Source of the DNA: Oceanobacillus indicireducens
GTDB lineage: Bacteria; Bacillota; Bacilli; Bacillales; Amphibacillaceae
DNA: 49,121 nucleotides
Reading direction: 5' to 3'
Assembly (NCBI RefSeq): GCF_014647195.1
Contig: NZ_BMOS01000026.1
Coordinates: 1-49,121 of the forward strand
In this document: piece after piece, positions 7,681-16,735 of the stretch
Layout: the number at the start of each line of letters is the position of its first letter
How positions within the stretch are numbered: position 1 is the first letter of the stretch
Program-made: the position numbers and the translations under genes
Notes under the pieces: model-generated
Databases searched by the model: none
Told to the model about the DNA's origin: nothing
What the model saw: only the letters and a program-made list of their open reading frames with translations

Positions 7681-9059
7681 GGACACTTTATGTCAAGCTT
7701 GTTGTCATGACAATCGGGATCATGATACTCAGCAGTATTCTAGCTTTCCTTCTTTCCAATACGTACTACCAACAAAAATTAAAACCGGAAAACGATGAAA
7801 AAATTACAACAATCGCTGAATCGATAACGACTTATATTGATGAGAATCCGAACATTGATCTGATCGACTATTTGGAGAGCATTGCAGCTGTCGGTTATCA
7901 AATGTATTTGGTTGATGACACTCAGGAAGGGAATTTTTACGGAGCGGAATTCAGGGATAAGAGTCTTTCGAAACAGACGGTGGAACTTGTTTTAAACGGT
8001 GAAGTGTACCACGGCATCCTGGAGTTTCCCCAAGAAACATTTGTGACTGGCTTCTTTGCAAATGAATTGAAGAATACAATCGGTGTCCCGATAACACATG
8101 GCGGGAAAAATTATGCGCTCTTCCTGAGACCGGATATTAAATTACTCTTCAATGAAATGCATTTTCTATTTGCCTGGTTGCTTGTATTCACGATTCTGTT
8201 AAGTATTATTTTAGTAGCCATCAGCACGAAATATCTAGTTAAGCCGATATCCGAGTTAACGGCGGCAACGAAATTGCTTGCAGAAGCTAATTTTAATGTG
8301 GAAGTAGGGACAAACCGGAATGATGAGCTCGGAAAACTTTCACAAAGCTTTGTACAAATGGCGAAAAAGTTAGAACAAATGGATGATGTGCGGAAGGAAT
8401 TCATCTCAAATATTTCCCATGATATCCAGTCTCCTCTATCTAATATTAAAGGTTATACGAATTTGCTGGAAAAAGAAGCGATTAGTGAGGAAGAGAGAGC
8501 TGAGTATATTTCCATCATTAATGGGGAGATCAAACGGCTGTCCAGTATGACGGATCAGTTATTACTTCTCGCATCATTGGATCGCAGTGATGATTTGGTA
8601 AAGCGGAAAACGTTCAATCTCGCGGAGCAGCTGAAAGAGTTGGTGCGGAACTATCAGTGGCAGATTAATGAAAAAGGAATCATGCTGGCGTATACATTAC
8701 CAGATATTGAATTGAACGGGGACCCATCCTTATTGAATACGGTTTGGGATAATCTGTTATCAAATGCGATTAAATATAATAAGCCGGATGGAAGCATAAA
8801 CCTATCCATCGAAGGAAAAGATGAAGCGGTTGTCATTCGGTTTGAAGATACAGGTATTGGGCTTGAATATACCGAAACGGAAAGGGTTTTTGACCGTTTT
8901 TACCGAGCTGATACGTCAAGGACAAGAACAGTTGAGGGGACAGGGCTCGGCTTATCGATTGTCTGGACGATAATTAAATTACATGGTGGCTCGATTCACG
9001 TTGACAGCAGAGAAGGGGAGGGGACTGTTTTCACCGTTGAGTTACCTAATCGTATATAA
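7677..9059 (+). CDS. hssS: Sensor histidine kinase HssS-like
   Basis: 460-residue membrane kinase. Helix 1 at about 7-29, extracytoplasmic sensor domain of about 130 residues, helix 2 at about 161-183, HAMP linker, phospho-acceptor His248 in ISHDIQSPLSNIKGY, and ATPase domain with the N box (NTVWDNLLSNAIKYN), DTGIGL and GTGLGLSIV. The sensor region contains YHGI, FVTGFF and ALFLRPDI, features shared with S. aureus HssS. Translationally coupled to hssR. An unusual point is Gln after HDI where most kinases have Lys/Arg-Thr-Pro (here HDIQSP). Confidence 0.85.
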   Translation: MRTLYVKLVVMTIGIMILSSILAFLLSNTYYQQKLKPENDEKITTIAESITTYIDENPNIDLIDYLESIAAVGYQMYLVDDTQEGNFYGAEFRDKSLSKQTVELVLNGEVYHGILEFPQETFVTGFFANELKNTIGVPITHGGKNYALFLRPDIKLLFNEMHFLFAWLLVFTILLSIILVAISTKYLVKPISELTAATKLLAEANFNVEVGTNRNDELGKLSQSFVQMAKKLEQMDDVRKEFISNISHDIQSPLSNIKGYTNLLEKEAISEEERAEYISIINGEIKRLSSMTDQLLLLASLDRSDDLVKRKTFNLAEQLKELVRNYQWQINEKGIMLAYTLPDIELNGDPSLLNTVWDNLLSNAIKYNKPDGSINLSIEGKDEAVVIRFEDTGIGLEYTETERVFDRFYRADTSRTRTVEGTGLGLSIVWTIIKLHGGSIHVDSREGEGTVFTVELPNRI

Positions 9060-9069
9060 TCTCTTTCCA

Positions 9070-9089
9070 ATTCATCCTCTATTCATATT
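9070..9089 (+). promoter_or_regulatory. Second HssR-like direct repeat
   Basis: ATTCATCCT-CT-ATTCATATT has the same spacing and the same right half (CT-ATTCATATT) as the hrtB box at 5113-5132. It lies about 57 bp before the gene at 9147 and just after hssS. This suggests that the small membrane gene is also under HssR control. Confidence 0.65.
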
Positions 9090-9146
9090 GATTCTGTAGA
9101 TTATAGAGGAAGTTAAAAAACACTTATATGAATTGGAGAGGATGTA

Positions 9147-9539
9147 ATGAATACTAGATATAGTATATTATTGTTGCGATTCGCAGCTGCTTTTGGTGTA
9201 GTTGGAGCGATCCTCGGAGCGCATATGGCTGGAGCAGGTTCGTATGCATTTCGACCGGTTCATGCACATATTTTAGTCGTCGGTTGGCTAAGCCTTTTCG
9301 CTTGGGCGGTATATTATAAGGTATTCCAGCCGTCTATCTCAGGCTTGGCAAAAGTCCATGTCTTTAGTGCAATTATTGGATCAGTTGGCCTTTGGGTTGG
9401 GATGTGGTTATACATGGTCAAGCCGTTGGAATTACCGGAAGCCGTGCTGCTTATTATTTATATTGGTGGTGGCGTTACATTACTGATTAGTTATATTGTG
9501 TTTTTCTTTATGACTCTGTTCGATAAAGGGAAAGCTTAA
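9147..9539 (+). CDS. Small oxidase subunit I-like membrane protein
   Basis: 130-residue protein with four predicted helices (about 8-28, 38-57, 69-88, 97-122). The pattern PVHAHILVVGWLSLFAWAVYYK matches a family of short proteins that resemble a piece of heme-copper oxidase subunit I and are often annotated cytochrome-c oxidase. The two histidines of HAH could bind heme or metal, but this is inference. A GGAGAGG site precedes the ATG. A HssR-like box upstream links it to heme stress. It is far too short to be a working oxidase subunit by itself. Confidence 0.75.
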   Translation: MNTRYSILLLRFAAAFGVVGAILGAHMAGAGSYAFRPVHAHILVVGWLSLFAWAVYYKVFQPSISGLAKVHVFSAIIGSVGLWVGMWLYMVKPLELPEAVLLIIYIGGGVTLLISYIVFFFMTLFDKGKA

Positions 9540-9544
9540 ATATG

Positions 9545-9598
9545 AAAAACAGAAGCGCAGTTCTTTGAGGAATGAAGGATTCGCACTTCTGTTTTTTT
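9545..9598. terminator. Terminator between the 9147 gene and maf
   Basis: AACAGAAGCG pairs with CGCACTTCTGTT around a central loop, followed by a T run (9592-9598). It lies between two convergent genes and serves the plus-strand gene most clearly. Confidence 0.8.
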
Positions 9599-9628
9599 TA
9601 CTGTCTGTTCTTCAAATTTATACGATAT

Positions 9629-10201
9629 TTATTCCATCACGATCCCAAAATCCCGCAATTCCCTCACAACTCGAGATATTGGCAAGCCAACAACCGTATA
9701 ATAATCACCGATAATCTGTTTTACAAACATTGCACCTAAGCTCTGAATGCCGTATGCTCCCGCTTTGTCATAAGGATCTTCCGTCGATATATAAGCGTCG
9801 ATTTCTTCTTCGCTGAGTGGCCAAAATTCTACTCTCGTTCGTTCGACAAATACCTTTTTCTCTTGTAATGAACGGATCATGACACCGGTATAGACATCAT
9901 GTACTTGACCACTTAGAGTAGAAATCATTTGCTTTGCTTCATTTTTATTGCGGGGCTTTTCAAAAATCGTTTGCTCATAAGAAACGATGGTATCAGCTGA
10001 TAAGACGATTGTGTTTAGATGTTGAATCGGGATATCTTCACCTTTCCAAATCGCTAGTTGCTTTACTTTATCGATTGGATCTGTTGTTGTAATCTGTGAT
10101 TCATCTATATTTGCGCTTTGAACGGTAAAAGGGATATTCATTTGTTGTAATAATTCTTTTCTTCTTGGCGATGATGAGGCTAATATTAGTTTGTTTGCCA
10201 T
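9629..10201 (-). CDS. maf: Maf-family nucleoside triphosphate pyrophosphatase
   Basis: 190-residue house-cleaning enzyme of the Maf/HAM1-like fold that hydrolyses dTTP/UTP and modified nucleotides to monophosphates. Visible motifs are the N-terminal LASSSPRRKELL, the acidic VLSADTIVS, EKPRNKNEAKQMI and DPYDKAGAYGIQ. AGGAGG precedes the ATG. In B. subtilis maf lies beside cell-shape genes; here it is alone between a terminator and an MFS gene on the other strand. Confidence 0.93.
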   Translation of the reverse strand: MANKLILASSSPRRKELLQQMNIPFTVQSANIDESQITTTDPIDKVKQLAIWKGEDIPIQHLNTIVLSADTIVSYEQTIFEKPRNKNEAKQMISTLSGQVHDVYTGVMIRSLQEKKVFVERTRVEFWPLSEEEIDAYISTEDPYDKAGAYGIQSLGAMFVKQIIGDYYTVVGLPISRVVRELRDFGIVME

Positions 10202-10349
10202 TCTAATTCCTCCTGCACGTGTTGGGTATAGTTTAATTATAGGTGAATGGGCACGATTGTCACAATTTATTTGGAGCCTATCAACTGTTTAATTCATCTT
10301 ACTCAGGTATAATGATGGTTAGAAAAATGTGTGGAGAGGTTATGTAGTA

Positions 10350-11498
10350 ATGAGTAGAATCTTATTTGTTATTATTGTTGTTTCGTTCTTGGATACGTTT
10401 ATCCAATTGCCGATTATAACGCCATATGCGATGGAGTTAGGAGTATCCCATCTTTTGGCCGGGTCAATTGTTGCTATTTATTCGCTGACCAATATGATCG
10501 GTAATATTTTCGGTGGGCATTGGATTGATCGTTATGGAAGGAAAAGAATGCTTTTAACAGGGATGTTTTTCGCGGCAATCATCCTTATCTTTTATCCCCT
10601 TGCCCAGTCCGGTTGGCAGCTATTCTTTATTCGCTTCTTCCATGGACTTGCTGGTGGGGTGCTGATCCCGGCAGCTTTTGCATATGTTGGTGACATATCG
10701 AAGTCGAAAACACGTGGCAGATCGATGGCATTTACTGGTGCAGCTATCGGGATTGCGGCGATTGCAGGTCCAGCAATTGGCGGAGCGATGGCAGCAAGAT
10801 CGCAAATAGAATATGTATTTATTTTCGTAGCGATTTTATTTTTCATTAGTACGTTTTTAATTTATCAGTTTATTGAGGAGTCCTATGTGTCTACGGAGAA
10901 AGGGAAGTTTTCTTTAAGTGAATTTATGCCGCTCCTAAAGCATCCACGAGTTCTCCAAGCATCACTTGCTGCGTTTGCTTTGATGATCAGTAACGGGACA
11001 TTGGCATTTGCCTTGCCTTTAAAGGTGAGTGATATGGGACTTACATCTGAAACGACGGGAATGATGTTAAGTACATATGGCATTGTCGCACTTATTGTTT
11101 TTCTGACGCCAATCAACCGAATATTTGACCGGATTTCTTCATTATCCCTAGTTATTACTGGAATCATGATTATCGGTTCGGTGCATATTATGCTGAATAT
11201 CGTAACGATTTACTCGGTGAACATGCTGCTTATGGTCGTTTACGGAATTGGCTTTGCCTTTGTATTCCCGTCGATGAATAAGATTGTTGCAGAGGCTTCA
11301 TCTAAAGTGGATCGCGGGAAAGCGTACGGAATCTTTTACGCATTCTTTTCCCTTGGGGCCGTTGCAGGCTCGTTCGTTTCCGGGGCGACAGCGGAGACGT
11401 TGGGTCTGCCGTTTTTCTCAAGTGCGATTACGATGATGACGGTTGGAGTGATCTTGATATTTATTGCGAGGAAATATCCTGTTAAAGGGAAGGAATAG
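10350..11498 (+). CDS. Major facilitator superfamily exporter
   Basis: 382-residue MFS transporter with 12 predicted helices. The loop 2-3 motif reads GGHWIDRYGRKRMLL and motif C-like GAAIGIAAIAGPAIGG marks it as a drug:proton antiporter-type exporter (DHA1). ATG 10350 is preferred to an upstream in-frame ATG because GGAGAGG (10333-10339) is 10 bases away. A TATAAT at about 10306-10311 fits a promoter -10. Substrate unknown. A hairpin with T run follows the gene. Confidence 0.8.
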   Translation: MSRILFVIIVVSFLDTFIQLPIITPYAMELGVSHLLAGSIVAIYSLTNMIGNIFGGHWIDRYGRKRMLLTGMFFAAIILIFYPLAQSGWQLFFIRFFHGLAGGVLIPAAFAYVGDISKSKTRGRSMAFTGAAIGIAAIAGPAIGGAMAARSQIEYVFIFVAILFFISTFLIYQFIEESYVSTEKGKFSLSEFMPLLKHPRVLQASLAAFALMISNGTLAFALPLKVSDMGLTSETTGMMLSTYGIVALIVFLTPINRIFDRISSLSLVITGIMIIGSVHIMLNIVTIYSVNMLLMVVYGIGFAFVFPSMNKIVAEASSKVDRGKAYGIFYAFFSLGAVAGSFVSGATAETLGLPFFSSAITMMTVGVILIFIARKYPVKGKE

Positions 11499-11508
11499 TT
11501 AAAAGATA

Positions 11509-11540
11509 AGCAGGCTGCCTTGGTGTAGTCTGCTTTTTTT
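11509..11540 (+). terminator. Terminator after the first MFS gene
   Basis: AGCAGGCT (11509-11516) pairs with AGTCTGCT (11527-11534), followed by a run of T to 11540. Confidence 0.85.
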
Positions 11541-11658
11541 GCCGTCAAAAAAGAACATCACACCTGTCATATTCTCATTATTAGCGTATAATAAAAACGA
11601 TAGACGTAGTAGAAAAAAGATGTTTGTCTGTTTTTCAATGAATAAAGGTGGTATAAAC

Positions 11659-12816
11659 TTGAAACTAAAAAAAGTGCTGCCGATTCTTTTTATGATTATG
11701 TTCCTTGTGATGGTTGGCTTTGGGATCATCATTCCAGTGCTCCCGTTCTATGCGGAAGAGTTAGGTGCCTCGCCAACGGAACTTGGATTATTAATGGCAG
11801 TATATTCATTCATGCAATTTTTATTTGCGCCGATGTGGGGAAAAATATCAGACAGGTATGGTAGGAAACCAGTTATTCTTGTAGGGATATTTGGTTTATC
11901 GTTATCCTTTTTCCTCATGGCATTATCTACACAAGTATGGATGCTGTTTGCCGCCCGGGTTATCGGTGGAGCGTTATCAGCAGCTAACATGCCGACTGTG
12001 ATGGCGTATGTTGCGGACATCACAACGGAAGAAGACCGCAGTAAAGGAATGGGGATAATCGGTGCAGCGACAGGACTAGGATTTATTTTCGGTCCAGCGA
12101 TTGGCGGAGTATTCACGAATATCAATCTGCATGCACCATTTTATATAGCAGGAACATTATCATTCCTGACACTCCTTTTCGTGATGTTTTTCTTGAAAGA
12201 GTCCTTGCATTATTCCGAAGCTGGAAAAGCTGGTAGAGACAAGAAACCGCCCTTCCGTAAAGCAATTGCGGGACCGTTTGCGTTGCTCTACTTCTTGCAA
12301 TTTTTCATTACATTATCCCTTGCCGGACTGGAGGCAACATTCGCCTATTTCGCAGCGGCTAAAGCAGGGCTTGATGCGGTGAAACTTGGTTATATCTTTA
12401 TGATAATGGGACTTGCAAGTGCAGCTGTTCAAGGAAATATGGGGAAAATGACGAAAAAATTTGGCGAAGTGCGGATTATCCAATCAGGGATTATCATCTC
12501 GGCTATTGGGTTTGCACTGATTTTATTCACACAGAACTTTATCACTGCAGCTATTTTCCTTGCGATATTCGGAGTGGGAAATGGTGTGATTCGCCCAAGT
12601 ATTTCGTCTCTCTTAACGAAAAAATCACGTGCGGGTTATGGTAGGACGACAGGTTATCTATCTTCCTTCGATTCCCTTGGAAGAATTATTGGTCCGGTAC
12701 TCGGCGGAGTTCTATATTCAATTGCGATTGAACTGCCATATATTTCAGGAATTATTTTATCTATCGCAGCATTCTCCCTTGTTAAAGGATCAGCTCGCGG
12801 TCGAATGAGTACTTAA
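11659..12816 (+). CDS. MFS multidrug exporter, NorA/Bmr/TetA-like
   Basis: 385-residue proton-driven exporter with 12 helices. Signature sequences: GFGIIIPVLPFYAEELGAS in helix 1, GKISDRYGRKPVIL in loop 2-3, and motif C GAATGLGFIFGPAIGG in helix 5. The length and these motifs fit the NorA/Blt/YceJ group. I take the TTG at 11659, 7 bases after AAGGTGG, giving MKLKKVLPILF; the longer frame from 11539 overlaps the preceding terminator. It is a second tandem exporter after the 10350 gene but the two share little sequence, so it is not a recent duplication. Confidence 0.82.
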   Translation: MKLKKVLPILFMIMFLVMVGFGIIIPVLPFYAEELGASPTELGLLMAVYSFMQFLFAPMWGKISDRYGRKPVILVGIFGLSLSFFLMALSTQVWMLFAARVIGGALSAANMPTVMAYVADITTEEDRSKGMGIIGAATGLGFIFGPAIGGVFTNINLHAPFYIAGTLSFLTLLFVMFFLKESLHYSEAGKAGRDKKPPFRKAIAGPFALLYFLQFFITLSLAGLEATFAYFAAAKAGLDAVKLGYIFMIMGLASAAVQGNMGKMTKKFGEVRIIQSGIIISAIGFALILFTQNFITAAIFLAIFGVGNGVIRPSISSLLTKKSRAGYGRTTGYLSSFDSLGRIIGPVLGGVLYSIAIELPYISGIILSIAAFSLVKGSARGRMST

Positions 12817-12858
12817 TTTATTGGTGCAAACACTAAAAAAAGGAGTCGGAGTCGTACA

Positions 12859-13512
12859 ATGGCAAAGCAAAAATATTATGTCGTTTGGGAAGGCAGGAAG
12901 CCCGGAATTTATACAAGCTGGGCAGAGTGCCAGAAACAGATGAAGGGTTATAAACAAGCGAAATTCAAATCTTATATGATTCGTAAAGAAGCGGAAAAGG
13001 CGTTTGAAGAAGGCTGGAAGAAGAATTGGGGGAGTGGTGGAAATACGGCTGCTGTATCTAGTAAGAGGTCAATGAACAATGCTTCTACAAGTGCATCTAC
13101 AGAAAAAATAGATTATGACAGTATTTCGGTTGATGTTGGTACCCGCGGGAATCCAGGTCCGATTGAGTATCAAGCGGTAGACACGCGGACAGGAGAAGTC
13201 GTATTTTCCTATGGTCCGATTAAAAAAGGAACGAATAACCTAGGAGAATTCTTGGCAATTGTACACGCCCTAGCATATCTACAGAAGCAAGGTAGCAATA
13301 AGACGATTTATACGGATTCGGTTAATGCGATGAAATGGGTGCGGGAAAAGAAGGTTTCGACAACGCTGAAACGGGATGCATCGACGGAAGAGGTTTGGAA
13401 TTTGGTTGACCGGGCGCTTCACTGGCTTCATACCCATACGTATGAAAATAAAATTAAGAAATGGGATACGAAGAAGTGGGGCGAGATTAAGGCGGATTAT
13501 GGAAGGAAATAG
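12859..13512 (+). CDS. RNase H1 with viroplasmin-like N-terminal domain
   Basis: 217-residue ribonuclease HI. Residues 1-50 (KYYVVWEGRKPGIYTSWAEC...KSYMIRKEAEKAF) form the RNA:DNA-hybrid-binding caulimovirus viroplasmin-like domain, then a Ser/Thr-rich linker, then the catalytic domain from about residue 90 with the acidic residues in SVDVGTRGN, NNLGEFLAI and YTDSVNA and a last Asp near the C-terminus. It cleaves RNA in RNA:DNA hybrids. A ribosome site AAAGGAG lies upstream of ATG 12859. A second RNase H-like gene is at 42732. Confidence 0.88.
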   Translation: MAKQKYYVVWEGRKPGIYTSWAECQKQMKGYKQAKFKSYMIRKEAEKAFEEGWKKNWGSGGNTAAVSSKRSMNNASTSASTEKIDYDSISVDVGTRGNPGPIEYQAVDTRTGEVVFSYGPIKKGTNNLGEFLAIVHALAYLQKQGSNKTIYTDSVNAMKWVREKKVSTTLKRDASTEEVWNLVDRALHWLHTHTYENKIKKWDTKKWGEIKADYGRK

Positions 13513-13572
13513 AGCGAAATATAACCTTATTAAAAGGGCCAAATTAAATGGAATAGCAGGGCAGTTCAGTTG

Positions 13573-13610
13573 AAGAAGAATTGAGGAAATAATCTCGATT
13601 CTTCTTTTTT
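13573..13610. terminator. Terminator before cadCA
   Basis: AAGAATTGAG pairs with CTCGATTCTT, followed by TTTTTT. It ends the RNase H1 transcript. Confidence 0.85.
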
Positions 13611-13640
13611 GTCTTATACAATATCCTTAATCAAATAAAC

Positions 13641-13692
13641 TTGAATAAGAGAGAGGAAAATGATAAAGTTTATTCAAATATATATTTGAATA
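13641..13692 (+). promoter_or_regulatory. cad promoter and CadC operator
   Basis: A sigma-A-like promoter TTGAAT (13641-13646), 17 bp, TAAAGT (13664-13669) runs into a 22-bp perfect palindrome with arms TATTCAAATAT (13671-13692). ArsR-family CadC repressors bind AT-rich inverted repeats of the TCAAATA...TATTTGA kind at this place. Metal binding would release the repressor. Confidence 0.85.
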
Positions 13693-13708
13693 ATAATGAG
13701 GTGAGGAT

Positions 13709-14077
13709 ATGAGTAAGAAAGATACTTGTGAAATCTTTTGTTATGACGAAGAAAAGGTTAATCGAATACAGGAGGGTTTACAGACAGTAGACATTTCTGG
13801 TGTAGCCAAAATGTTTAAAGCAATTGCCGATGAAAATAGAGCGAAAATCACATATGTATTGTGCCAAGAAGAGGAATTATGTGTGTGTGATATATCAAAT
13901 ATTATTGGTTCAACAATAGCAAATGCTTCTCATCATTTACGAACACTCTATAAGCAAGGTGTAGTGAAGTATCGGAAAGAAGGAAAATTATCCTTTTATT
14001 CGTTGGATGATGAACATATCAAGCAGTTAATGATGATTGCGTTAGCCCACAGGCAAGAGGTGAAGGTCAATGCCTGA
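13709..14077 (+). CDS. cadC: CadC metal-responsive ArsR-family repressor
   Basis: 122-residue winged-helix repressor that leaves its operator when it binds Cd(II), Pb(II) or Zn(II). It is nearly identical in layout to plasmid pI258 Cad[18 protein letters not shown] at the N-terminus supplies two cysteines, ELCVCD the other two thiolates of the alpha3N site, and the C-terminal [16 protein letters not shown] the His/Glu of the zinc site. DNA-recognition helix in [26 protein letters not shown] site precedes the start. It overlaps cadA by 8 bp. Confidence 0.95.
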   Translation: MSKKDTCEIFCYDEEKVNRIQEGLQTVDISGVAKMFKAIADENRAKITYVLCQEEELCVCDISNIIGSTIANASHHLRTLYKQGVVKYRKEGKLSFYSLDDEHIKQLMMIALAHRQEVKVNA

Positions 14078-16202
14078 ACAGCTAGTTAAACGATCCGAAC
14101 AAGAAGTGAAAGCATATCGTGTTCAAGGATTTTCTTGTGCAAATTGTGCAGCTACATTTGAAAGTAATGTTAAAGAATTGCCAGGTGTACAGGATGCAAA
14201 AGTAAATTTTGGAGCATCTAAGGTTTATGTTAAAGGGGAGACAACAATTGAGGATTTAGAAAAGGCTGGATCCTTTGAGAATTTAAAGGTTCGGGATGAT
14301 AAAGAGAAAAGAGTGGAGCAGAAACCTTTCTGGAAGCAAAAAGAAAACATAAAGGTATATGTTTCAGCGGTTTTACTAGTTATTAGTTGGTTTTTAGTGC
14401 AGGAATACGGAGAAGGGCATATGATTCCAACAGTTGGTTACGCAACCTCGATTTTGATTGGTGGTTATTCCCTATTTATTGCAGGTTTTAAAAACTTAAG
14501 CAGATTAAACTTCGATATGAAGACATTAATGACGATTGCGGTTATAGGGGCGGCCATCATCGGTGAATGGGGCGAAGGAGCAACCGTTGTCATTCTTTTT
14601 GCCATCACGGAAGCATTAGAGCGTTATTCAATGGATACTGCTCGTAAATCGATTGAATCATTGATGGATATTGCACCTAATGAAGCGTTAATTCGTCGTA
14701 GAAAGGAAGAAGTGATGGTAAACGTGGAAGATATCCAAGTGAACGATATTATGATCGTAAAACCTGGTCAAAAATTGGCTATGGATGGAGTGGTTATCAA
14801 GGGAACTTCTACGATAAATCAGGCTGCGATTACTGGTGAAAGTGTCCCAGTTAGAAAAACAATGAATGATGAAGTATTTGCGGGAACGTTGAATGAAGAG
14901 GGGTTACTTGAAGTCAAAGTAACAAAACATGTGGAGGATACCACTTTATCTAAAATTATTCATCTTGTAGAAGAAGCCCAAGCAGAACGAGCACCCACTC
15001 AAGCATTTGTTGATAAATTTGCGAAATATTATACACCAGCTATTGTTATATTATCTCTACTAGTTGCTGTTGTTCCTCCATTGTTGTTTGGTGATGCCTG
15101 GGGAGAATGGATTTATCAAGGTTTAGCTGTATTAGTGGTTGGTTGCCCATGTGCCTTAGTTGTTTCAACCCCTATTGCCGTTGTTACTGCGATTGGAAAT
15201 GCTGCGAGGCATGGTGTGTTAATCAAAGGCGGCGTCCATTTAGAAGAATCTGGAGCACTTCAAGCTATTGCTTTTGATAAAACTGGAACATTAACAAAGG
15301 GGGTACCTTCTGTAACTGACATTGTGACATATGGTGAAAATGAAAGTGAATGGTTAACCATAACGGCTGCTATTGAAAAAAGTTCCCAACACCCACTGGC
15401 TTCAGCGATCGTAAGAAAGGCAGAGGAAAAAAGATTAAAATTTAATAATGTGACAGTTGAAGAATTTCAATCCATTACAGGTAAAGGTGTAAAAGCAAAA
15501 GTGAACAATGTATTGTACTATGTCGGAAGTCCCGATCTGTTTGCGGAACTGCATGGAAGTATCGAAAGCACGATCAAGGAAAAAATTACTCATATGCAAT
15601 TAGAAGGGAAAACGGTGATGGTGTTAGGAACAGAAAATGAAATCTTTTCGTTGATTGCTGTTGCCGACGAAATGAGGGAATCGTCCAAAGAAGTTATAGG
15701 GAAATTGAACAATTTGGGAATAGAAACAGTCATGCTGACAGGAGATAACCAAAGGACTGCAACAGCAATCGGAAAACAAGTTGGAGTTTCTGACATTAAA
15801 GCTGATTTACTTCCAGAAGATAAGTTAAATTTAATTAAAGAGCTTCGCGGAAAGCATCAAAATGTGGCAATGGTTGGAGATGGTGTGAACGATGCTCCAG
15901 CACTTGCAGCATCAACCGTTGGTGTAGCGATGGGGGGAGCTGGAACGGATACGGCATTAGAAACAGCCGATGTTGCTTTAATGTCCGATGATTTAAGCAA
16001 ATTGCCATATACGGTTAGATTGAGCCGGAGGGCTTTAGCGATTATCAAACAAAACATCATTTTCTCTTTAGCAATTAAGGCTGTGGCTTTATTGTTGGTT
16101 GTTCCTGGTTGGTTAACGCTATGGATAGCGATATTTGCGGATATGGGGGCAACATTGCTTGTGACGTTAAATAGTTTACGACTATTAAAGGTAAAAGAGT
16201 AA
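14070..16202 (+). CDS. cadA: CadA cadmium/zinc/lead P1B-type ATPase
   Basis: 710-residue efflux ATPase of the plasma membrane. One N-terminal metal-binding HMA domain with GFSCANCA (about 16-23), eight predicted helices, the transmembrane CPC motif in [10 protein letters not shown] (about 355-362), phosphorylation site DKTGTLT (Asp about 403), HP motif [10 protein letters not shown], and hinge [13 protein letters not shown]. Translation is coupled to cadC. The CPC and SGQ-like pattern mark a Zn/Cd/Pb exporter rather than copper. Start at 14070 fits the usual family length. The operon looks like a transferable resistance module. Confidence 0.95.
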   Translation: MPEQLVKRSEQEVKAYRVQGFSCANCAATFESNVKELPGVQDAKVNFGASKVYVKGETTIEDLEKAGSFENLKVRDDKEKRVEQKPFWKQKENIKVYVSAVLLVISWFLVQEYGEGHMIPTVGYATSILIGGYSLFIAGFKNLSRLNFDMKTLMTIAVIGAAIIGEWGEGATVVILFAITEALERYSMDTARKSIESLMDIAPNEALIRRRKEEVMVNVEDIQVNDIMIVKPGQKLAMDGVVIKGTSTINQAAITGESVPVRKTMNDEVFAGTLNEEGLLEVKVTKHVEDTTLSKIIHLVEEAQAERAPTQAFVDKFAKYYTPAIVILSLLVAVVPPLLFGDAWGEWIYQGLAVLVVGCPCALVVSTPIAVVTAIGNAARHGVLIKGGVHLEESGALQAIAFDKTGTLTKGVPSVTDIVTYGENESEWLTITAAIEKSSQHPLASAIVRKAEEKRLKFNNVTVEEFQSITGKGVKAKVNNVLYYVGSPDLFAELHGSIESTIKEKITHMQLEGKTVMVLGTENEIFSLIAVADEMRESSKEVIGKLNNLGIETVMLTGDNQRTATAIGKQVGVSDIKADLLPEDKLNLIKELRGKHQNVAMVGDGVNDAPALAASTVGVAMGGAGTDTALETADVALMSDDLSKLPYTVRLSRRALAIIKQNIIFSLAIKAVALLLVVPGWLTLWIAIFADMGATLLVTLNSLRLLKVKE

Positions 16203-16212
16203 ATGCACATCA

Positions 16213-16244
16213 CCAGGGAAAACTTATCTCCTTGGCGTTTTTTA
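16213..16244 (+). terminator. Terminator after cadA
   Basis: CCAGGGA (16213-16219) pairs with TCCTTGG (16229-16235), including one G-T pair, followed by CGTTTTTT. Confidence 0.75.
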
Positions 16245-16312
16245 AGAAAGGCAAGACTTAATTGATGTTATCACGTGTTGCGTAAGAGCACTGTATGAAA
16301 ACAATTTAAATG

Positions 16313-16351
16313 AATGGCTGGGAGTGTAGTTTTTTTCTGCTCTCAGCCATT
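16313..16351. repeat. AGTGGCTGGGAG-type hairpin, copy 1
   Basis: AATGGCTGGGAG and CTCTCAGCCATT form a hairpin with the loop ending in TTCTG. A related hairpin is at 19371-19409 in the same orientation, so the two flank the penicillin acylase-family gene. Confidence 0.7.
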
Positions 16352-16430
16352 AGGTTTATTCGTAGATATTATTTATTTTAAGTTTACTCAAAAATAAAGC
16401 TTGAATTGGAAATGAAAATAGGCATTAAAA

Positions 16431-16590
16431 AATTGTCTAGAGGATTTTCATGAGGAAGACCAATTAGTGGAAAACGATGGAAAGGTTGTCTCTCCTTAGG
16501 TACTACTGACAAATAAGATGGCTAAAAAGAAGGAAGAGGTACTTTCTATTTTAAAAGCCTATATAATCAGATGGCGCATTGAGTTAAAAA
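16431..16590 (+). pseudogene. Degenerate transposase C-terminal fragment
   Basis: Reading from about 16431 gives CLEDFHEEDQLVENDGKVVSP, a TAG at 16497-16499, then VLLTNKMAKKKEEVLSILKAY and IIRWRIELKI. The pattern ...LLTN...Y..RW.IE is typical of the end of IS4/IS701-type DDE transposases. The frame is interrupted and short, so this is a remnant. The rest of the 530-bp gap between cadA and 16736 holds the two hairpins already listed and nothing else I can support. Confidence 0.4.
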
Positions 16591-16735
16591 TAACTATCCA
16601 TTGTCCTCTCGGGACATTCATTGTATAATGTTGTAATAACAGACTTTTATTTATTATCAGATCATTAAGTGTTAGTATTTTTCAAATGTTGGTATAGTAT
16701 GATTTGCTGGTGGCCAATTTAAAGGGGAGAAGCAA

